Position numbers and translations under genes: made by a program. A stretch of 64,000 bases of DNA, from positions 1-64,000 of the forward strand of contig NZ_PYGD01000005.1 of assembly GCF_003014535.1 (NCBI RefSeq). Reading direction: 5' to 3'. Below the pieces are notes generated by a model that saw only the letters and a program-made list of their open reading frames with translations, ran no database searches and had not been told where the DNA came from. How positions within the stretch are numbered: position 1 is the stretch's first letter; every line of letters starts with the position of its first letter. The DNA comes from Taibaiella chishuiensis (GTDB lineage: Bacteria > Bacteroidota > Bacteroidia > Chitinophagales > Chitinophagaceae). This document shows positions 1 to 8,606 of the stretch, piece after piece.

Positions 1-18
1 CTACAGTCTTGATTTTTG

Positions 19-42
19 CTTCTTTGTATTAAGACAAAGAAG
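19..42. repeat. Inverted repeat, possible terminator
   Basis: A perfect 9-bp inverted repeat (CTTCTTTGT / ACAAAGAAG) with a 6-nt loop. It is flanked by GATTTTT on the left and AAAAAATC on the right, so the palindrome extends imperfectly outward. It could act as a bidirectional terminator between the operon ending at 178 and whatever lies left of the window. No gene is visible in bases 1-177. Confidence 0.4.
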
Positions 43-121
43 AATAAAAAATCTGGGTAAGTATACCGGAGTCCCCCAACTTTTTCGCTTGATCCGATTT
101 ACCTTGCTGATCAGATAAAAA

Positions 122-148
122 TAAAAAAGCCCCTGTAGAAACAGGGGC
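122..148 (-). terminator. Intrinsic terminator of the collar operon
   Basis: An 8-bp GC-rich stem (GCCCCTGT 129-136, ACAGGGGC 141-148) with a 4-nt loop, followed on the minus strand by a run of six T. It lies 30 bp past the stop codon of the leftward T9SS gene and fits a Rho-independent terminator for the seven-gene operon. Confidence 0.88.
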
Positions 149-177
149 CGTTCCAGTTTGAAAATGGAAGTGTGTGT

Positions 178-2808
178 CTATCGTTTGGTAAATCTTAAAG
201 TCGAAGTCTGACCGGATACCGCGCTGCTGATACGCAGCAGGTAAGTGCCCGGGGCCAGTGTGGCTGTGTTGAGCTGTACCGGCATATTATAACCTGTTGT
301 TTGCACGGTTTGTTTCAACTGTACCCTGCCCATCAGGTCGGATACGGTAAGGGCTGCCGTTTCATCGGTTGCGTTATTCCAGCGGATGTTCAGCACCGAA
401 CCGTGTACCGGGTTAGGATATACGACCAGGTCCTGGGCGCCGGCATTGCCGTTGAGCTGCAGGGTGCGGGAGTACAGTGCGCTGCCGTCTTCGTGCACAA
501 TGCGTAAGCGGTAGTACCAGGTATCGCCCTGTTTAAAGGCGCCGGCATCGGTATAGTTGTAGGTATGCACCTCGCTGGTGCCCTGCCTTTGTGCGGCTAC
601 AGAGCCTACGGGTGTAAATACGCGGCTATCTGCCGAGCGTTCCAGTTCATAGGTGCTGATGCTTTTTTCTGCTGTTGCCTTCCACTGCAGTAATACATCG
701 CTGTTGTTACGTTTGCCCGTAAACGATAACAGTTGCAGGGGCAAAGGTGCACTGCTGGTTACACTGAAGGGAGAGAACTGGGTAAGACCGGAGCGGGAAA
801 TGGTATAAGGGTCGAGGCCGGAAGCAAAACCCGGAGTGCCGGTAGATACCCAGGTGGTGCCGTTAAAGTGGGCGATCTGGCAGTTATTGCCATTAAAGCC
901 ACTCAGCTGGTCCAGACCGTTCCATTCCAGGGTAAGGTTTACATTCGACCCGCCTGCGGTACCCTCGTTGATAAACCATGTTTTATTGACATAGTCCTGG
1001 GTAATAGCGCCCGAACCGGTAGTACCGGTATACGAGTTAAAAACACCCTGGCTTACTTTGATGGTAAAGTTATCGGCCGTGCCACTGTTGCTCAGTGCTG
1101 CGCGGGTAAAGGAGCTGACATCGCTGCCCACCGGGAAGATAACCGTGCCGGCCCTGCCGCCTGTACCGATATTGTTTTGGGTAAGGCTGCCGGTGCCATT
1201 GGTAACGATAAAGGCAGCCGAAGTACCGCCCGCAATAGAGCCGGTAGCGTTAACGGTAAGGTTATTGCTGCCCAGAACCAGTAAACCATTGGTAAGGGTA
1301 AGCACACCGTTAATGGCAGTAGCCCCGCTTAAGGTCTTGCTGTTACCACCGGTAATCTGCAGGTCTTTATAGTTTACGGCAGGCACGCTTTGTGCTGCGC
1401 CGGAGAGGATCAGTTTACCCAGACTAGGATCAAAAGTACCGCTATTGGTAAAGTTGCCTTTTACTTCGAGTGCATTGGCCGAACCGCTGAAGGCAAGCGT
1501 TGCACCCGCGCCCAGCGTAAGGTTGTTACAGATAGCGCCTGCGATATCGACAAGCGGCATGCGTACTGCAGTGCTGCTGATCGTAATATCGATGGTAGCA
1601 GTAGGCAATACACCACAGCTCCAGTTAGCCGTATTGGACCAGGCTGTACTTACAGCACCCAGCCAGGTACCCGGCGCGGTTACGGTAAGTGTTGCGGCAT
1701 TGGAAGTAGCATTGGGCGTTACGTTGCCGCTTACTACGCAGCGGTAGCTGTAGCCATTCATACCCGCTGTAATATTGCTGAGCGTAAGTGTAGCGGTAGT
1801 AGCACCGGCATAGGTTGTGCTGTTGATAATATCGCTGTAGCTGCCGCCACCAGGAATAAGCACCTGCCATTGGTAACCTGTTGCATTGCTGGCAACTACC
1901 TGGAACGTAGCGCCGGAGCCGGCACAGGTTGTTGCATTGGACGGGTGACCGGTAACTGAAGGCGGTGCACTTACGATATAAGTACAGTTGGTCGGTACGG
2001 TATAAGGTAGTACATCCTGGCTGGTCCAGTTGGTAACATTATTCAGTTTAGAACGCAGGTCGGCTGCTGAACTGCCTACTGCTGCGCTACAATTAAAAGT
2101 AGCATTGTCTTTTTCCGCATTGGCGGTACCCGGTGCGGTTACGACCATGATGGCGGTGGTACCATTAACAAGCGCGTTAGGTATGGCCGAGCGGCTTTGA
2201 GAGGTGCTCCAGCCTGTGGCGCCGTTGGCATTGGCGGTTACGTCCCAGCCGGCGGCTGTAGACGCAGGCTGACTGAGGGCGCCTACAACTTCGCTGTTCA
2301 TATGGATACCGCTGATAAAGGTTGGCGTGGCCAATGAGCCCTGGAAAGCAAAGACCTGGTCGCCGGCCTGGCTCAGGATAAATTCGCCGCTCTGCACAGA
2401 AGCCGTAATATTGGTCGACACGAATACACCGGAACTGTTCTTATAGGTACAGGCATCGATGGCCAGACCGTTTGCAGAAGCCTTAACGTATACTTCGGTA
2501 AACTGGGGCAGCGCCGTATTGAAGGTTATAAGGATATCGCCTTCTCCGTTTGCTACCTGGAGTGCCTGGCTTTCTTTATTGAAACCGTTATCGGTGAGGT
2601 GCAGTTGTGTACCGGAAGAGATGCCGCCCGTTCTGAGGATCACAAAGGACACCTGGTTGGGTAACGCCCCGCTGTTGTTACAGTTGTAACCGGTAAAGGC
2701 TATATCACCGGCCTGCATGGTGGTTTGCGCATCGGCATTGCCGAAGGCTGTGCAAAAAATGCCCAGCAGCAGTAAGGCCCGGAACAATGTAAATTTTCTC
2801 TTTTTCAT
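178..2808 (-). CDS. Large secreted T9SS cargo protein with Ig-like domain
   Basis: An 876-aa exported protein. Residues 1-27 form a signal peptide (KKRK, hydrophobic core, ADAQ cleavage region). Residues about 33-275 resemble the N-terminal beta-rich region common in Bacteroidota surface proteins (AGDIAFTGYN start). Residues about 283-378 look like an Ig-like domain (PPSVTGHPSNATTCAGSG, YQWQV, YRCVVSG). A beta-helical, Gly/Asn/Thr-rich stretch follows. The last 80 or so residues are a type A T9SS sorting domain (VVYPNPV, LMGRVQLK, LAPGTYLLRI). The protein should cross the outer membrane and be anchored or released at the surface. It is the last gene of a tight leftward operon, 38 bp after the formyltransferase, with a terminator behind it. 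The ligand or role is not recognisable. Confidence 0.92.
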   Translation of the reverse strand: MKKRKFTLFRALLLLGIFCTAFGNADAQTTMQAGDIAFTGYNCNNSGALPNQVSFVILRTGGISSGTQLHLTDNGFNKESQALQVANGEGDILITFNTALPQFTEVYVKASANGLAIDACTYKNSSGVFVSTNITASVQSGEFILSQAGDQVFAFQGSLATPTFISGIHMNSEVVGALSQPASTAAGWDVTANANGATGWSTSQSRSAIPNALVNGTTAIMVVTAPGTANAEKDNATFNCSAAVGSSAADLRSKLNNVTNWTSQDVLPYTVPTNCTYIVSAPPSVTGHPSNATTCAGSGATFQVVASNATGYQWQVLIPGGGSYSDIINSTTYAGATTATLTLSNITAGMNGYSYRCVVSGNVTPNATSNAATLTVTAPGTWLGAVSTAWSNTANWSCGVLPTATIDITISSTAVRMPLVDIAGAICNNLTLGAGATLAFSGSANALEVKGNFTNSGTFDPSLGKLILSGAAQSVPAVNYKDLQITGGNSKTLSGATAINGVLTLTNGLLVLGSNNLTVNATGSIAGGTSAAFIVTNGTGSLTQNNIGTGGRAGTVIFPVGSDVSSFTRAALSNSGTADNFTIKVSQGVFNSYTGTTGSGAITQDYVNKTWFINEGTAGGSNVNLTLEWNGLDQLSGFNGNNCQIAHFNGTTWVSTGTPGFASGLDPYTISRSGLTQFSPFSVTSSAPLPLQLLSFTGKRNNSDVLLQWKATAEKSISTYELERSADSRVFTPVGSVAAQRQGTSEVHTYNYTDAGAFKQGDTWYYRLRIVHEDGSALYSRTLQLNGNAGAQDLVVYPNPVHGSVLNIRWNNATDETAALTVSDLMGRVQLKQTVQTTGYNMPVQLNTATLAPGTYLLRISSAVSGQTSTLRFTKR

Positions 2809-2846
2809 GGTCTTATTTGTTTGATGTTTGGTATTGGTATTGCGTA

Positions 2847-3776
2847 TTAATTGAAAAACATTCCGGGTACGACGCCATATGATGCCAGCTGGTAACCAGG
2901 TATAAAATTGCCCGCAACAAAAACCGTATCCAGGCGTATGACCAGCCTGTCGGCCGAGAGTACCGTTAACCGGCTTTGCGGATCTATTGTGAGTATGGTG
3001 CCGGGGTATTGCAGTTTCGCCACAGGCTCCTTATACAGTATCGTCACTTTGCTGATCCCGATGGTGCCGCCGTTAAGGGCCGTAGCGGCGCCGTAGTTCC
3101 AGGGCACACAGGCGTTTACCAACGCTTCTATCGCCTCTGCAGGCATGCTGCCCCACTGTACCTTTACATCGCTTATACCCGGCCCGGGATAATAAGCGGC
3201 TTCCGCCTTGTTCTGCGGGGTGGTTTGCAGGGGATCACCCTGGAGTAACAGCTGCAGCAGCTCTTCTGTCATACCTGCGCCCAGCAGGGCCAGCTTATCC
3301 ATATGGATACCAAAGGTTTCCTGTGCTGCAATCGGTAGTGTTCGCTTCATAACAATCGCACCGGTATCTATGCCTTTATCGACCACATGTACCGTAATCC
3401 CGCCTGCCTGCTCTCTTCTTTTTATCTGTTCAAAAACAGGATTAGGCCCGCGGTAGGCAGGCAGTAATCCATAATGGAAATTAATAAAGCCCAAACGGGG
3501 TATCGCCAATGCGGCCTCGGGAATCCGGAAGGGACAGGTCATCATCAATACCGCATCCGGTTTTTCCATATCCAGCCAGGCATACAACTGTGTTTCAAAC
3601 AAAACCGGTTCAAAGCTCGTAATGCTTGTACCGTATTTAAGACCATAAGGTTGCAACGCATGATAGAGTTCTGTATTAACCGCACTCGTAGCCACACACA
3701 GGTTGGCGCCTTTGCTTACCAGCATATCCAGCGCAGGCAGCGCCACTTTATTATTACAGATTAATGCGAGTTTCAT
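2847..3776 (-). CDS. Formyltransferase-family protein
   Basis: A 309-aa protein of the 10-formyltetrahydrofolate-dependent formyltransferase fold. The catalytic triad is visible: Asn99 and His101 in FINFHYGLLPAYRG and Asp137 in VVDKGIDTG. A C-terminal OB-like domain follows from about residue 205 (VNACVPWNYGAAT, IGISKVTILY). Length and layout resemble methionyl-tRNA formyltransferase. The N-terminus (MKLALICNNKVALPAL) and the genomic setting differ from the usual fmt gene, which normally sits with def. It could formylate an amino sugar or another amine. The substrate is unknown. It starts 15 bp after the periplasmic-binding-like gene and precedes a T9SS cargo gene, so translational linkage in one operon is likely. 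Confidence 0.85.
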   Translation of the reverse strand: MKLALICNNKVALPALDMLVSKGANLCVATSAVNTELYHALQPYGLKYGTSITSFEPVLFETQLYAWLDMEKPDAVLMMTCPFRIPEAALAIPRLGFINFHYGLLPAYRGPNPVFEQIKRREQAGGITVHVVDKGIDTGAIVMKRTLPIAAQETFGIHMDKLALLGAGMTEELLQLLLQGDPLQTTPQNKAEAAYYPGPGISDVKVQWGSMPAEAIEALVNACVPWNYGAATALNGGTIGISKVTILYKEPVAKLQYPGTILTIDPQSRLTVLSADRLVIRLDTVFVAGNFIPGYQLASYGVVPGMFFN

Positions 3777-3791
3777 TACCCGGTATGCTTT

Positions 3792-4946
3792 TTACTGAGT
3801 ACACAGATATGTATTGGTCCACCTGGAAAAGACGCCGGTTACGGGTTCGCTGGTAAAGGTCTTCCAGGCGGCTTCACGGCCGGCGATTTCGGCGCCGGTA
3901 CGTAATGCGGCATTCCCGTTTTCACCGCTTACTACTTCGGCGGCATAGAGGGGAGCCGTAAAATAATTCGTTTCATCGTCGAGCACCATGGTGCCGCGGG
4001 TACTGGTCAGGGCGATGCCTTTGAGTGCTTCCAGCACCTGGGCACGTTTGCCGGGATAAGTCCTGATAGCGGCAGCTACCTGCAGCGCAAAATTACAGGT
4101 ATCCCAGGCCAGGGCGGCAAAACAGGTCGGGGTTCTGCCCGACAGGGCTGTATAGGCCTCCGTAAATTCTTTATTGCCGGGTGTATCCAGGTTGATCGAC
4201 CAGGGTACACAACCGGTGATGCCTTCAAAGGGGAAGGCCAGGGATTCGAGGAACTGTTCTTCCAGCAGGAAGGGCGATGCGAGAAATTTTGTTTTCCCGG
4301 CAAGCCCGGCCGCTTTATAGGTTTCGAGGAACAAGGCGCCCATATCGATACTCATCTGGGCCAGCAGCACACCCGGCTCCAGGGTTTCTATTGCCTGTTG
4401 CAGGGGTTTTATATCGAATTCTTCGAAACGGAAGGGGGCCACGTAGTTGTAGCAGACATTGCCGCCCTGGTCGGCCAGCCCGGCTGTAAATGCATTACAG
4501 CAGAGGTAACCGCCGTCATAAAAACTCGTAGCGAACGCAGCAGAAGCGTCGCCGGCCATATGGCCGGTAAGACGGCTTCCGAATGCTGCATCGAGTGTAA
4601 TATGGTATTTACCGGGCACTGCTTTCCAGCTTACGGGTATCGTGCCACCGGTTTCCATTACGATAAGAATACAATTGGCCGCCTTACATACCGGTTCTAT
4701 TTTTTCGGCGGCAAAATGGTCCACGAAGGCCACCAGGATATCCGGGCGTTGTTCGATCAGCATTTTTTCCACCTTCGCCAGTACCTCGCTGCCCACACCG
4801 CCGATACCCACATTCTCGGTTACGAGATGAATATCCTGCGCGTCATAATGTTGCAGGGCGCTGCGGAAAGCTTCAGTTACATCAAACCCGATACCTGGAT
4901 ACAGGGCAGAACGGGGATACAGGAGACCAACAGTTATCTTTTTCAT
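3792..4946 (-). CDS. Type I periplasmic-binding-fold protein without signal peptide
   Basis: A 384-aa protein resembling the Leu/Ile/Val-type periplasmic binding fold (Peripla_BP_6). It begins ITVGLLYPRSALYPGIGFDV, has repeated Rossmann-like strands (PDILVAFVDHFAA, CILIVMETGG, GVLLAQMSIDMGALF) and a late FAALAWDTCNFALQVAAAI segment. No signal peptide is present: MKKITVGLLYPRS goes straight into the first strand, so the protein looks cytoplasmic. No ABC permease or ATPase lies nearby. A role as a cytoplasmic ligand sensor or an amide-type enzyme partner for the adjacent formyltransferase is speculative. It lies 39 bp after a collar gene and 15 bp before the formyltransferase in the same operon. 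Confidence 0.72.
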   Translation of the reverse strand: MKKITVGLLYPRSALYPGIGFDVTEAFRSALQHYDAQDIHLVTENVGIGGVGSEVLAKVEKMLIEQRPDILVAFVDHFAAEKIEPVCKAANCILIVMETGGTIPVSWKAVPGKYHITLDAAFGSRLTGHMAGDASAAFATSFYDGGYLCCNAFTAGLADQGGNVCYNYVAPFRFEEFDIKPLQQAIETLEPGVLLAQMSIDMGALFLETYKAAGLAGKTKFLASPFLLEEQFLESLAFPFEGITGCVPWSINLDTPGNKEFTEAYTALSGRTPTCFAALAWDTCNFALQVAAAIRTYPGKRAQVLEALKGIALTSTRGTMVLDDETNYFTAPLYAAEVVSGENGNAALRTGAEIAGREAAWKTFTSEPVTGVFSRWTNTYLCTQ

Positions 4947-4985
4947 AATCGGGTACTTAGTTTTCAGAAAGGGGTTAACGGGGCT

Positions 4986-5534
4986 TTAGTCTCGGGTCGG
5001 ATAGATGCCCGCAATACAGATAATATGGGTAAGCGCCAGCCCGGGCATCATATTGTTGATGGGTTGGTTGCTACCATTAACACCAATTACCCCCGAAGCG
5101 TTCATTGCGCCCATAAAAGCATTGGTACTTGTAGCGGCGTTATAGATATTCTCGGGTGCTTTACCATATACCGAATCCTCAGGGGAATCAGAATCCGGGT
5201 CGGCCGTATTGTTAACCGGCAATTTCGCTGTAACAGCAACCGTATGGGTATGGTTAGGCATCTGGGTAATGATCATGGTATTATTTTCCGTGCCTGTAAC
5301 CTGGCCCAGTATTACCGGTGTAAGCCCGGGACCGTTACCGGTGCCCAATGCGGCACGACCGCGCAGGTCGGGAAGTGCAAAGGTTTGAATACCATTACCG
5401 CCGTAGGTTGTTCCCAGCAGGGAAAACAGGGCCTGGTTGGTACTGATCGCCAGGAGTGCTCCGTTGCACATTGCCCAGTTACGGGGAGCAAAGTCGCCGG
5501 CGAATATTGTTATGTTTGCCATGGTACCGTCCAT
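4986..5534 (-). CDS. Tail-collar (MdpB-like) protein 1
   Basis: A 182-aa protein of the phage tail-collar / microcystin-dependent-protein family (Tail_Collar). The hallmark motif is complete: ITIFAGDFAPRNWAMCNGAL, LLGTTYGGNGIQTFALPDLRG, ALGTGNGPGL, then the QMPNHTHTV His motif. The C-terminus ends THIICIAGIYPTRD. There is no signal peptide. The three collar proteins are paralogues in one operon with no phage structural, lysis or integrase genes around, so this is a domesticated chromosomal set and not a prophage. The family's function in non-phage settings is unknown. The start at MDGTMAN matches the starts chosen for the other two copies. Confidence 0.93.
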   Translation of the reverse strand: MDGTMANITIFAGDFAPRNWAMCNGALLAISTNQALFSLLGTTYGGNGIQTFALPDLRGRAALGTGNGPGLTPVILGQVTGTENNTMIITQMPNHTHTVAVTAKLPVNNTADPDSDSPEDSVYGKAPENIYNAATSTNAFMGAMNASGVIGVNGSNQPINNMMPGLALTHIICIAGIYPTRD

Positions 5535-5564
5535 GATATAAAAGTTTTAGAGGTGAGTAAAAAA

Positions 5565-6110
5565 TTAGCCGCGGGCCGGGAATACGCCGTACATACAAAT
5601 GATGTAGCCAAGACCGAGCGTAGGCTGCATATTATTCATGGGGCTGTTGCCGCCTGCAGGCATAAGGGTAGCCGTTACCGAGGCTGCGCCTGAGAACTGG
5701 CCGGCAACGGGTCCGGAAGTATAGACCGTAACCGAAGCAGCTGCCGGGAAACTATCCTGCGGGGTTTGCGAATCGTTACCATTAAGGCTGATGGGTTGCG
5801 TTATAGTGGCTGTTCCGGCATGGTTATGCGCCGGCAAATTGCCTACGTTCAGGGTATTGGTCTCCGTACCGGTGGCTTCGCCCAGGGTATAATCGCTAAG
5901 ACCGGGGCCTTGTCCCTGGCCGATTACAGCGCGTCCGCGCAGATCGGGTAAACCAAAGGTGGTTTTACCATCGCCACCATAAGTGGTGCCTAATAATGAA
6001 AATAAAGCAGTGTTCTGCCTGATGGCAATTAATTGTCCGCTGCAGGAGGCCCAGTTACGCGGCACAAAGTTGCCTGCAAATAACGTAACGGTAGCAAGTG
6101 TTCCGTCCAT
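5565..6110 (-). CDS. Tail-collar (MdpB-like) protein 2
   Basis: A 181-aa collar-domain paralogue with VTLFAGNFVPRNWASCSGQL, LLGTTYGGDGKTTFGLPDLRG, GQGQGPGL and NLPAHNHAG. The C-terminus is GYIICMYGVFPARG. The reading frame stays open further upstream, but the start was set at the MDGTLA methionine (6110). The extra upstream residues are unlike the family and overlap the preceding gene, and all three paralogues begin M-[DE]-G-T. It sits 31 bp after collar 3 and 30 bp before collar 1. Confidence 0.92.
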   Translation of the reverse strand: MDGTLATVTLFAGNFVPRNWASCSGQLIAIRQNTALFSLLGTTYGGDGKTTFGLPDLRGRAVIGQGQGPGLSDYTLGEATGTETNTLNVGNLPAHNHAGTATITQPISLNGNDSQTPQDSFPAAASVTVYTSGPVAGQFSGAASVTATLMPAGGNSPMNNMQPTLGLGYIICMYGVFPARG

Positions 6111-6141
6111 GGTATTGCGATTAAAAAGATGAAATAATAGT

Positions 6142-6684
6142 TTAAGGGCGAGAAGGCCATATTCCTTCCACACAAATAATGTAGTTCAGGCAAAGTACCG
6201 GCTGCAGGTTGTTTACCGGCAGGCTGCTTCCCGTTACGCCTACGGTTACGGTAGTCGAAAGCGGCATATTTTTATTTGCCGAAGCTGCACTGTTGTAAAT
6301 CGATGATGCGCTTGCTGCGGGGAAGTTGTTCAGTGGGGTAGCAGCCGAGGCACTGTTGGCATTTACCGGCATTGAAGCGCGCACCTGCATAATGTGGTTG
6401 TGCCCGGCCATCTGCGCGGTGGTAAGCGTGTTGGTTTCCGTACCTACCGGCTGTCCTAAGACGCGGTTGGTGAGGCCTGGTCCCTGGCCGGTACCGATCG
6501 CTACCCGGCTGCAGAGGTTAGGCAGGGCAAAAGTAGTCGTACCGTTACCGCCATAGGTAGTACCGATAAGACTATAAAGGGCTGAGTATTCGGCAATAGC
6601 CAGCACCTGTCCTGCACAGAACATCCAGCTCAGCGGAGCAAAGTTGGCTGCCCAGGGCGTAATAACTCCCATTGTTCCTTCCAT
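6142..6684 (-). CDS. Tail-collar (MdpB-like) protein 3
   Basis: A 180-aa collar-domain paralogue with ITPWAANFAPLSWMFCAGQV, LIGTTYGGNGTTTFALPNLCS, GTGQGPGL and QMAGHNHIM. The C-terminus is NYIICVEGIWPSRP. The start was set at MEGTMG (6684) by comparison with the other copies. The longer open frame would run into the upstream gene. It departs most from the consensus in the LPDLRGR motif (LPNLCSR here). It is the first collar gene transcribed, 49 bp after the 167-aa protein. Confidence 0.92.
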   Translation of the reverse strand: MEGTMGVITPWAANFAPLSWMFCAGQVLAIAEYSALYSLIGTTYGGNGTTTFALPNLCSRVAIGTGQGPGLTNRVLGQPVGTETNTLTTAQMAGHNHIMQVRASMPVNANSASAATPLNNFPAASASSIYNSAASANKNMPLSTTVTVGVTGSSLPVNNLQPVLCLNYIICVEGIWPSRP

Positions 6685-6733
6685 AGTGTTTGTTTTTAAA
6701 TTGAAATAATAATAAGTACGATACCGGGCAACC

Positions 6734-7237
6734 TTATGCAAGTTTCCATATGACAAGACAATAGCAATGCAGCTTAAAGTCTCTTGATATATTCCAGGCC
6801 GAAGCCATACACAGTCGTTCGGCAATATAATAGGCGGCCATATACGTATTGCCGTCCTGCAGCACCACCGATGTTGCGGCTCCGTATACCGCAGGCTGAT
6901 CGCTGCTGTTTGTTAAAGATCTTACGGCTATTTTTTTGGTCAGGCCCAGGATCGTATTCAGGTTCTGTTCGCTCGCAGCATCGGTACCCGCCTCTAACAT
7001 GGCCCTTATATAATCCTGCATATCCCTCAGCGTCACTTCGTCGGGCAGGAAGGAGATACATTCCATTTCCCTCAATTCTGCCTGGGTAAGCGAGGGCACC
7101 GCCACCCCGATATCCTGTCTGAATTTATCTTTCAGTAAATGTTCCAGTTCCCGGGTGTACTGATCCAGCATCTTTTTTCCCTCTTCCGTCTGTACCGCTT
7201 CATAATAAAGAATATCACCGGGTTGATTCTCCGCCAT
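6734..7237 (-). CDS. Unknown 167-aa protein heading the collar operon
   Basis: Not recognised. It is a 167-aa soluble-looking, mainly helical protein (MAENQPGDILYYEAVQTEEG start) with an acidic, Leu-rich N-terminal half. There is no signal peptide and no membrane segment. A central stretch at about residues 70-110 is Ala/Glu-rich helix (DYIRAMLEAGTDAASEQNL). The C-terminus is Cys- and aromatic-rich (FKLHCYCLVIWKLA). It is the first gene of the leftward collar operon, so it may be a regulator, chaperone or accessory factor for the collar proteins. That rests on position alone. Confidence 0.7.
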   Translation of the reverse strand: MAENQPGDILYYEAVQTEEGKKMLDQYTRELEHLLKDKFRQDIGVAVPSLTQAELREMECISFLPDEVTLRDMQDYIRAMLEAGTDAASEQNLNTILGLTKKIAVRSLTNSSDQPAVYGAATSVVLQDGNTYMAAYYIAERLCMASAWNISRDFKLHCYCLVIWKLA

Positions 7238-7533
7238 GCACTTCCAGGTTTATTGGTGATTATTGGTTTTAGGGAGCCAGTATTTCATCAATAATTCATT
7301 CTTACTGTTCCGGATACAAAAGTGGAACTCTACCCGCATTACTGCTAACGTTGAATTACGTGTTTGGAAAAACAGGTGTTTTTACGGGTATGCTCCTAAG
7401 CCGATTGCCGTAATGTTGCAAATGAAGGCGTGGTACGGGCTTTCCCGATAATTTAATCATCCAAAATCATGGTTTACATTGAGATAGTGCGTATCTTCCC
7501 TCTTTTTTAAAAACCAAAAAAACATCCTCAAAA
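7238..7533. other. Divergent intergenic region
   Basis: About 296 bp between the leftward collar operon and the rightward operon starting at 7534. It must hold both promoters. I found no exact TAnnTTTG box on either strand. The closest on the plus strand is TATCTTCC at 7492-7499. No open frame in it looks coding. Confidence 0.6.
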
Positions 7534-7968
7534 ATGAATTTACCATCTTACCCCCCAGTGGAACCCGGTGTAGCAGAACAATTAACCCTAAACTGGAGAG
7601 AGTTTTATGCCGATGCAACAGAAACAGCGCCAGACGACGCTTTCCGTGGCTTTAAAATTCCCCTCGAAGACCTGTTGAAAATTGTAGAGATCGCGCAAAA
7701 AGACAGCAAGATCAATGCAGTAAGGGCTTACCTTGCATTGGGCCGCCAACTGGAAAACGGTCAGGTACCCGGTTCCCAGGACATTCACATCCTGCTGGTG
7801 CCTGTAGCCGACAACGGTGGTACCGGTAAAGATATCCTGCAGGTTCCAGAAAAGATCGACGAAAAAACGGTAATGGTATCTACAATTTACGATTTTACTA
7901 CGCCCTGCCCTGCGCAATGCGACTTTACCAGCCCTCTTTACGCCATTAAGTTACCAAGCGAGGTTTAA
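7534..7968 (+). CDS. Conserved-looking hypothetical protein, 144 aa
   Basis: Not recognised. It is a soluble 144-aa protein without signal peptide or membrane helix. The N-terminal third is acidic (LNWREFYADATETAPDDAF). The middle is helical (FKIPLEDLLKIVEIAQKDSKINAVRAYLAL). A beta-like segment DIHILLVPVADNG follows, then a C-terminal Cys pair (TPCPAQCDFTSPLY). It ends 5 bp before a membrane-protein gene and leads a four-gene operon that ends in a NarL-type two-component system, so it may be the output or sensing partner of that system. That is inference. Confidence 0.75.
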   Translation: MNLPSYPPVEPGVAEQLTLNWREFYADATETAPDDAFRGFKIPLEDLLKIVEIAQKDSKINAVRAYLALGRQLENGQVPGSQDIHILLVPVADNGGTGKDILQVPEKIDEKTVMVSTIYDFTTPCPAQCDFTSPLYAIKLPSEV

Positions 7969-7973
7969 GCACT

Positions 7974-8606
7974 ATGCCTTCACTTTATATGGGTATCATC
8001 GTTCCGGCGGCGATACTATTGCCGGTGACTGCTGCCGTTATCCGAAAAAAATATTGGCAGCCTCCCGAAAGACTGATATTCGTATACCTGATGCTCTCCG
8101 GAGTATTTAATATCCTGGCGGCTGCATTGGCCGCCAGGAGTATTAATAACCTACCCCTGCTCCATTTATATACGGTTATCGAATTTACCGTTATCGCTGC
8201 CTTCTTCCGCTCTATCGTAGAGCCGGGTCGCGCCCGTATGCTGATCACCTGGCTGATGGGATTGTTCCCGCTGATGGCGCTTATTAATATCTACCTGCTC
8301 GATTCGATCTTCCTGTATAACCTTATCCCCCGGTCGGTAGAAGCCATTATCGTAGTCAGCTTTTGCATCTATTACCTGATGAAAAGCCTTAGTTTTTCGG
8401 CGGGTAAGTCGCCTTTCTTTAACTTTGCCGTAGTCGTTTCTTTCCTGTTGTATTTTTCCGGCTCCCTGGCGCTTTTTGCCTTGTCCGATTTTATTATCGC
8501 CAACAAAAAGATCAATGCGCTGATCTGGAATACACATGCCACTTTTGTACTGATCATGTATCTCATTATTGCTGTAGCTTATTATAAAACCAAGCACGAA
8601 AAATGA
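7974..8606 (+). CDS. Multi-pass membrane protein, 210 aa
   Basis: Roughly six hydrophobic helices are visible: LYMGIIVPAAILLPVTAAV, LIFVYLMLSGVFNILAAALA, LLHLYTVIEFTVIAAFF, LITWLMGLFPLMALINIYLL, FFNFAVVVSFLLYFSGSLAL and HATFVLIMYLIIAVAYY. Short basic loops separate them and the tail is TKHEK. No enzymatic motif is recognised. The stop codon overlaps the start of the histidine kinase gene (ATGA-type, 4 bp), implying translational coupling. The kinase itself has only one transmembrane helix and no sensing domain, so this protein is a plausible membrane sensor for it. Confidence 0.8.
   Translation: MPSLYMGIIVPAAILLPVTAAVIRKKYWQPPERLIFVYLMLSGVFNILAAALAARSINNLPLLHLYTVIEFTVIAAFFRSIVEPGRARMLITWLMGLFPLMALINIYLLDSIFLYNLIPRSVEAIIVVSFCIYYLMKSLSFSAGKSPFFNFAVVVSFLLYFSGSLALFALSDFIIANKKINALIWNTHATFVLIMYLIIAVAYYKTKHEK

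Noticed and set aside
4398-5693. 431-codon plus-strand open frame across the binding-protein and collar genes
   Set aside because: It is antisense to two well-supported genes and its translation has no recognisable domain. Long antisense frames are common at this GC content.
4986-6684. Prophage or phage-tail-like injection system suggested by the collar domains
   Set aside because: No baseplate, sheath, tube, ATPase, lysis or integrase gene lies nearby. Collar proteins of this MdpB type are common on non-phage chromosomes.
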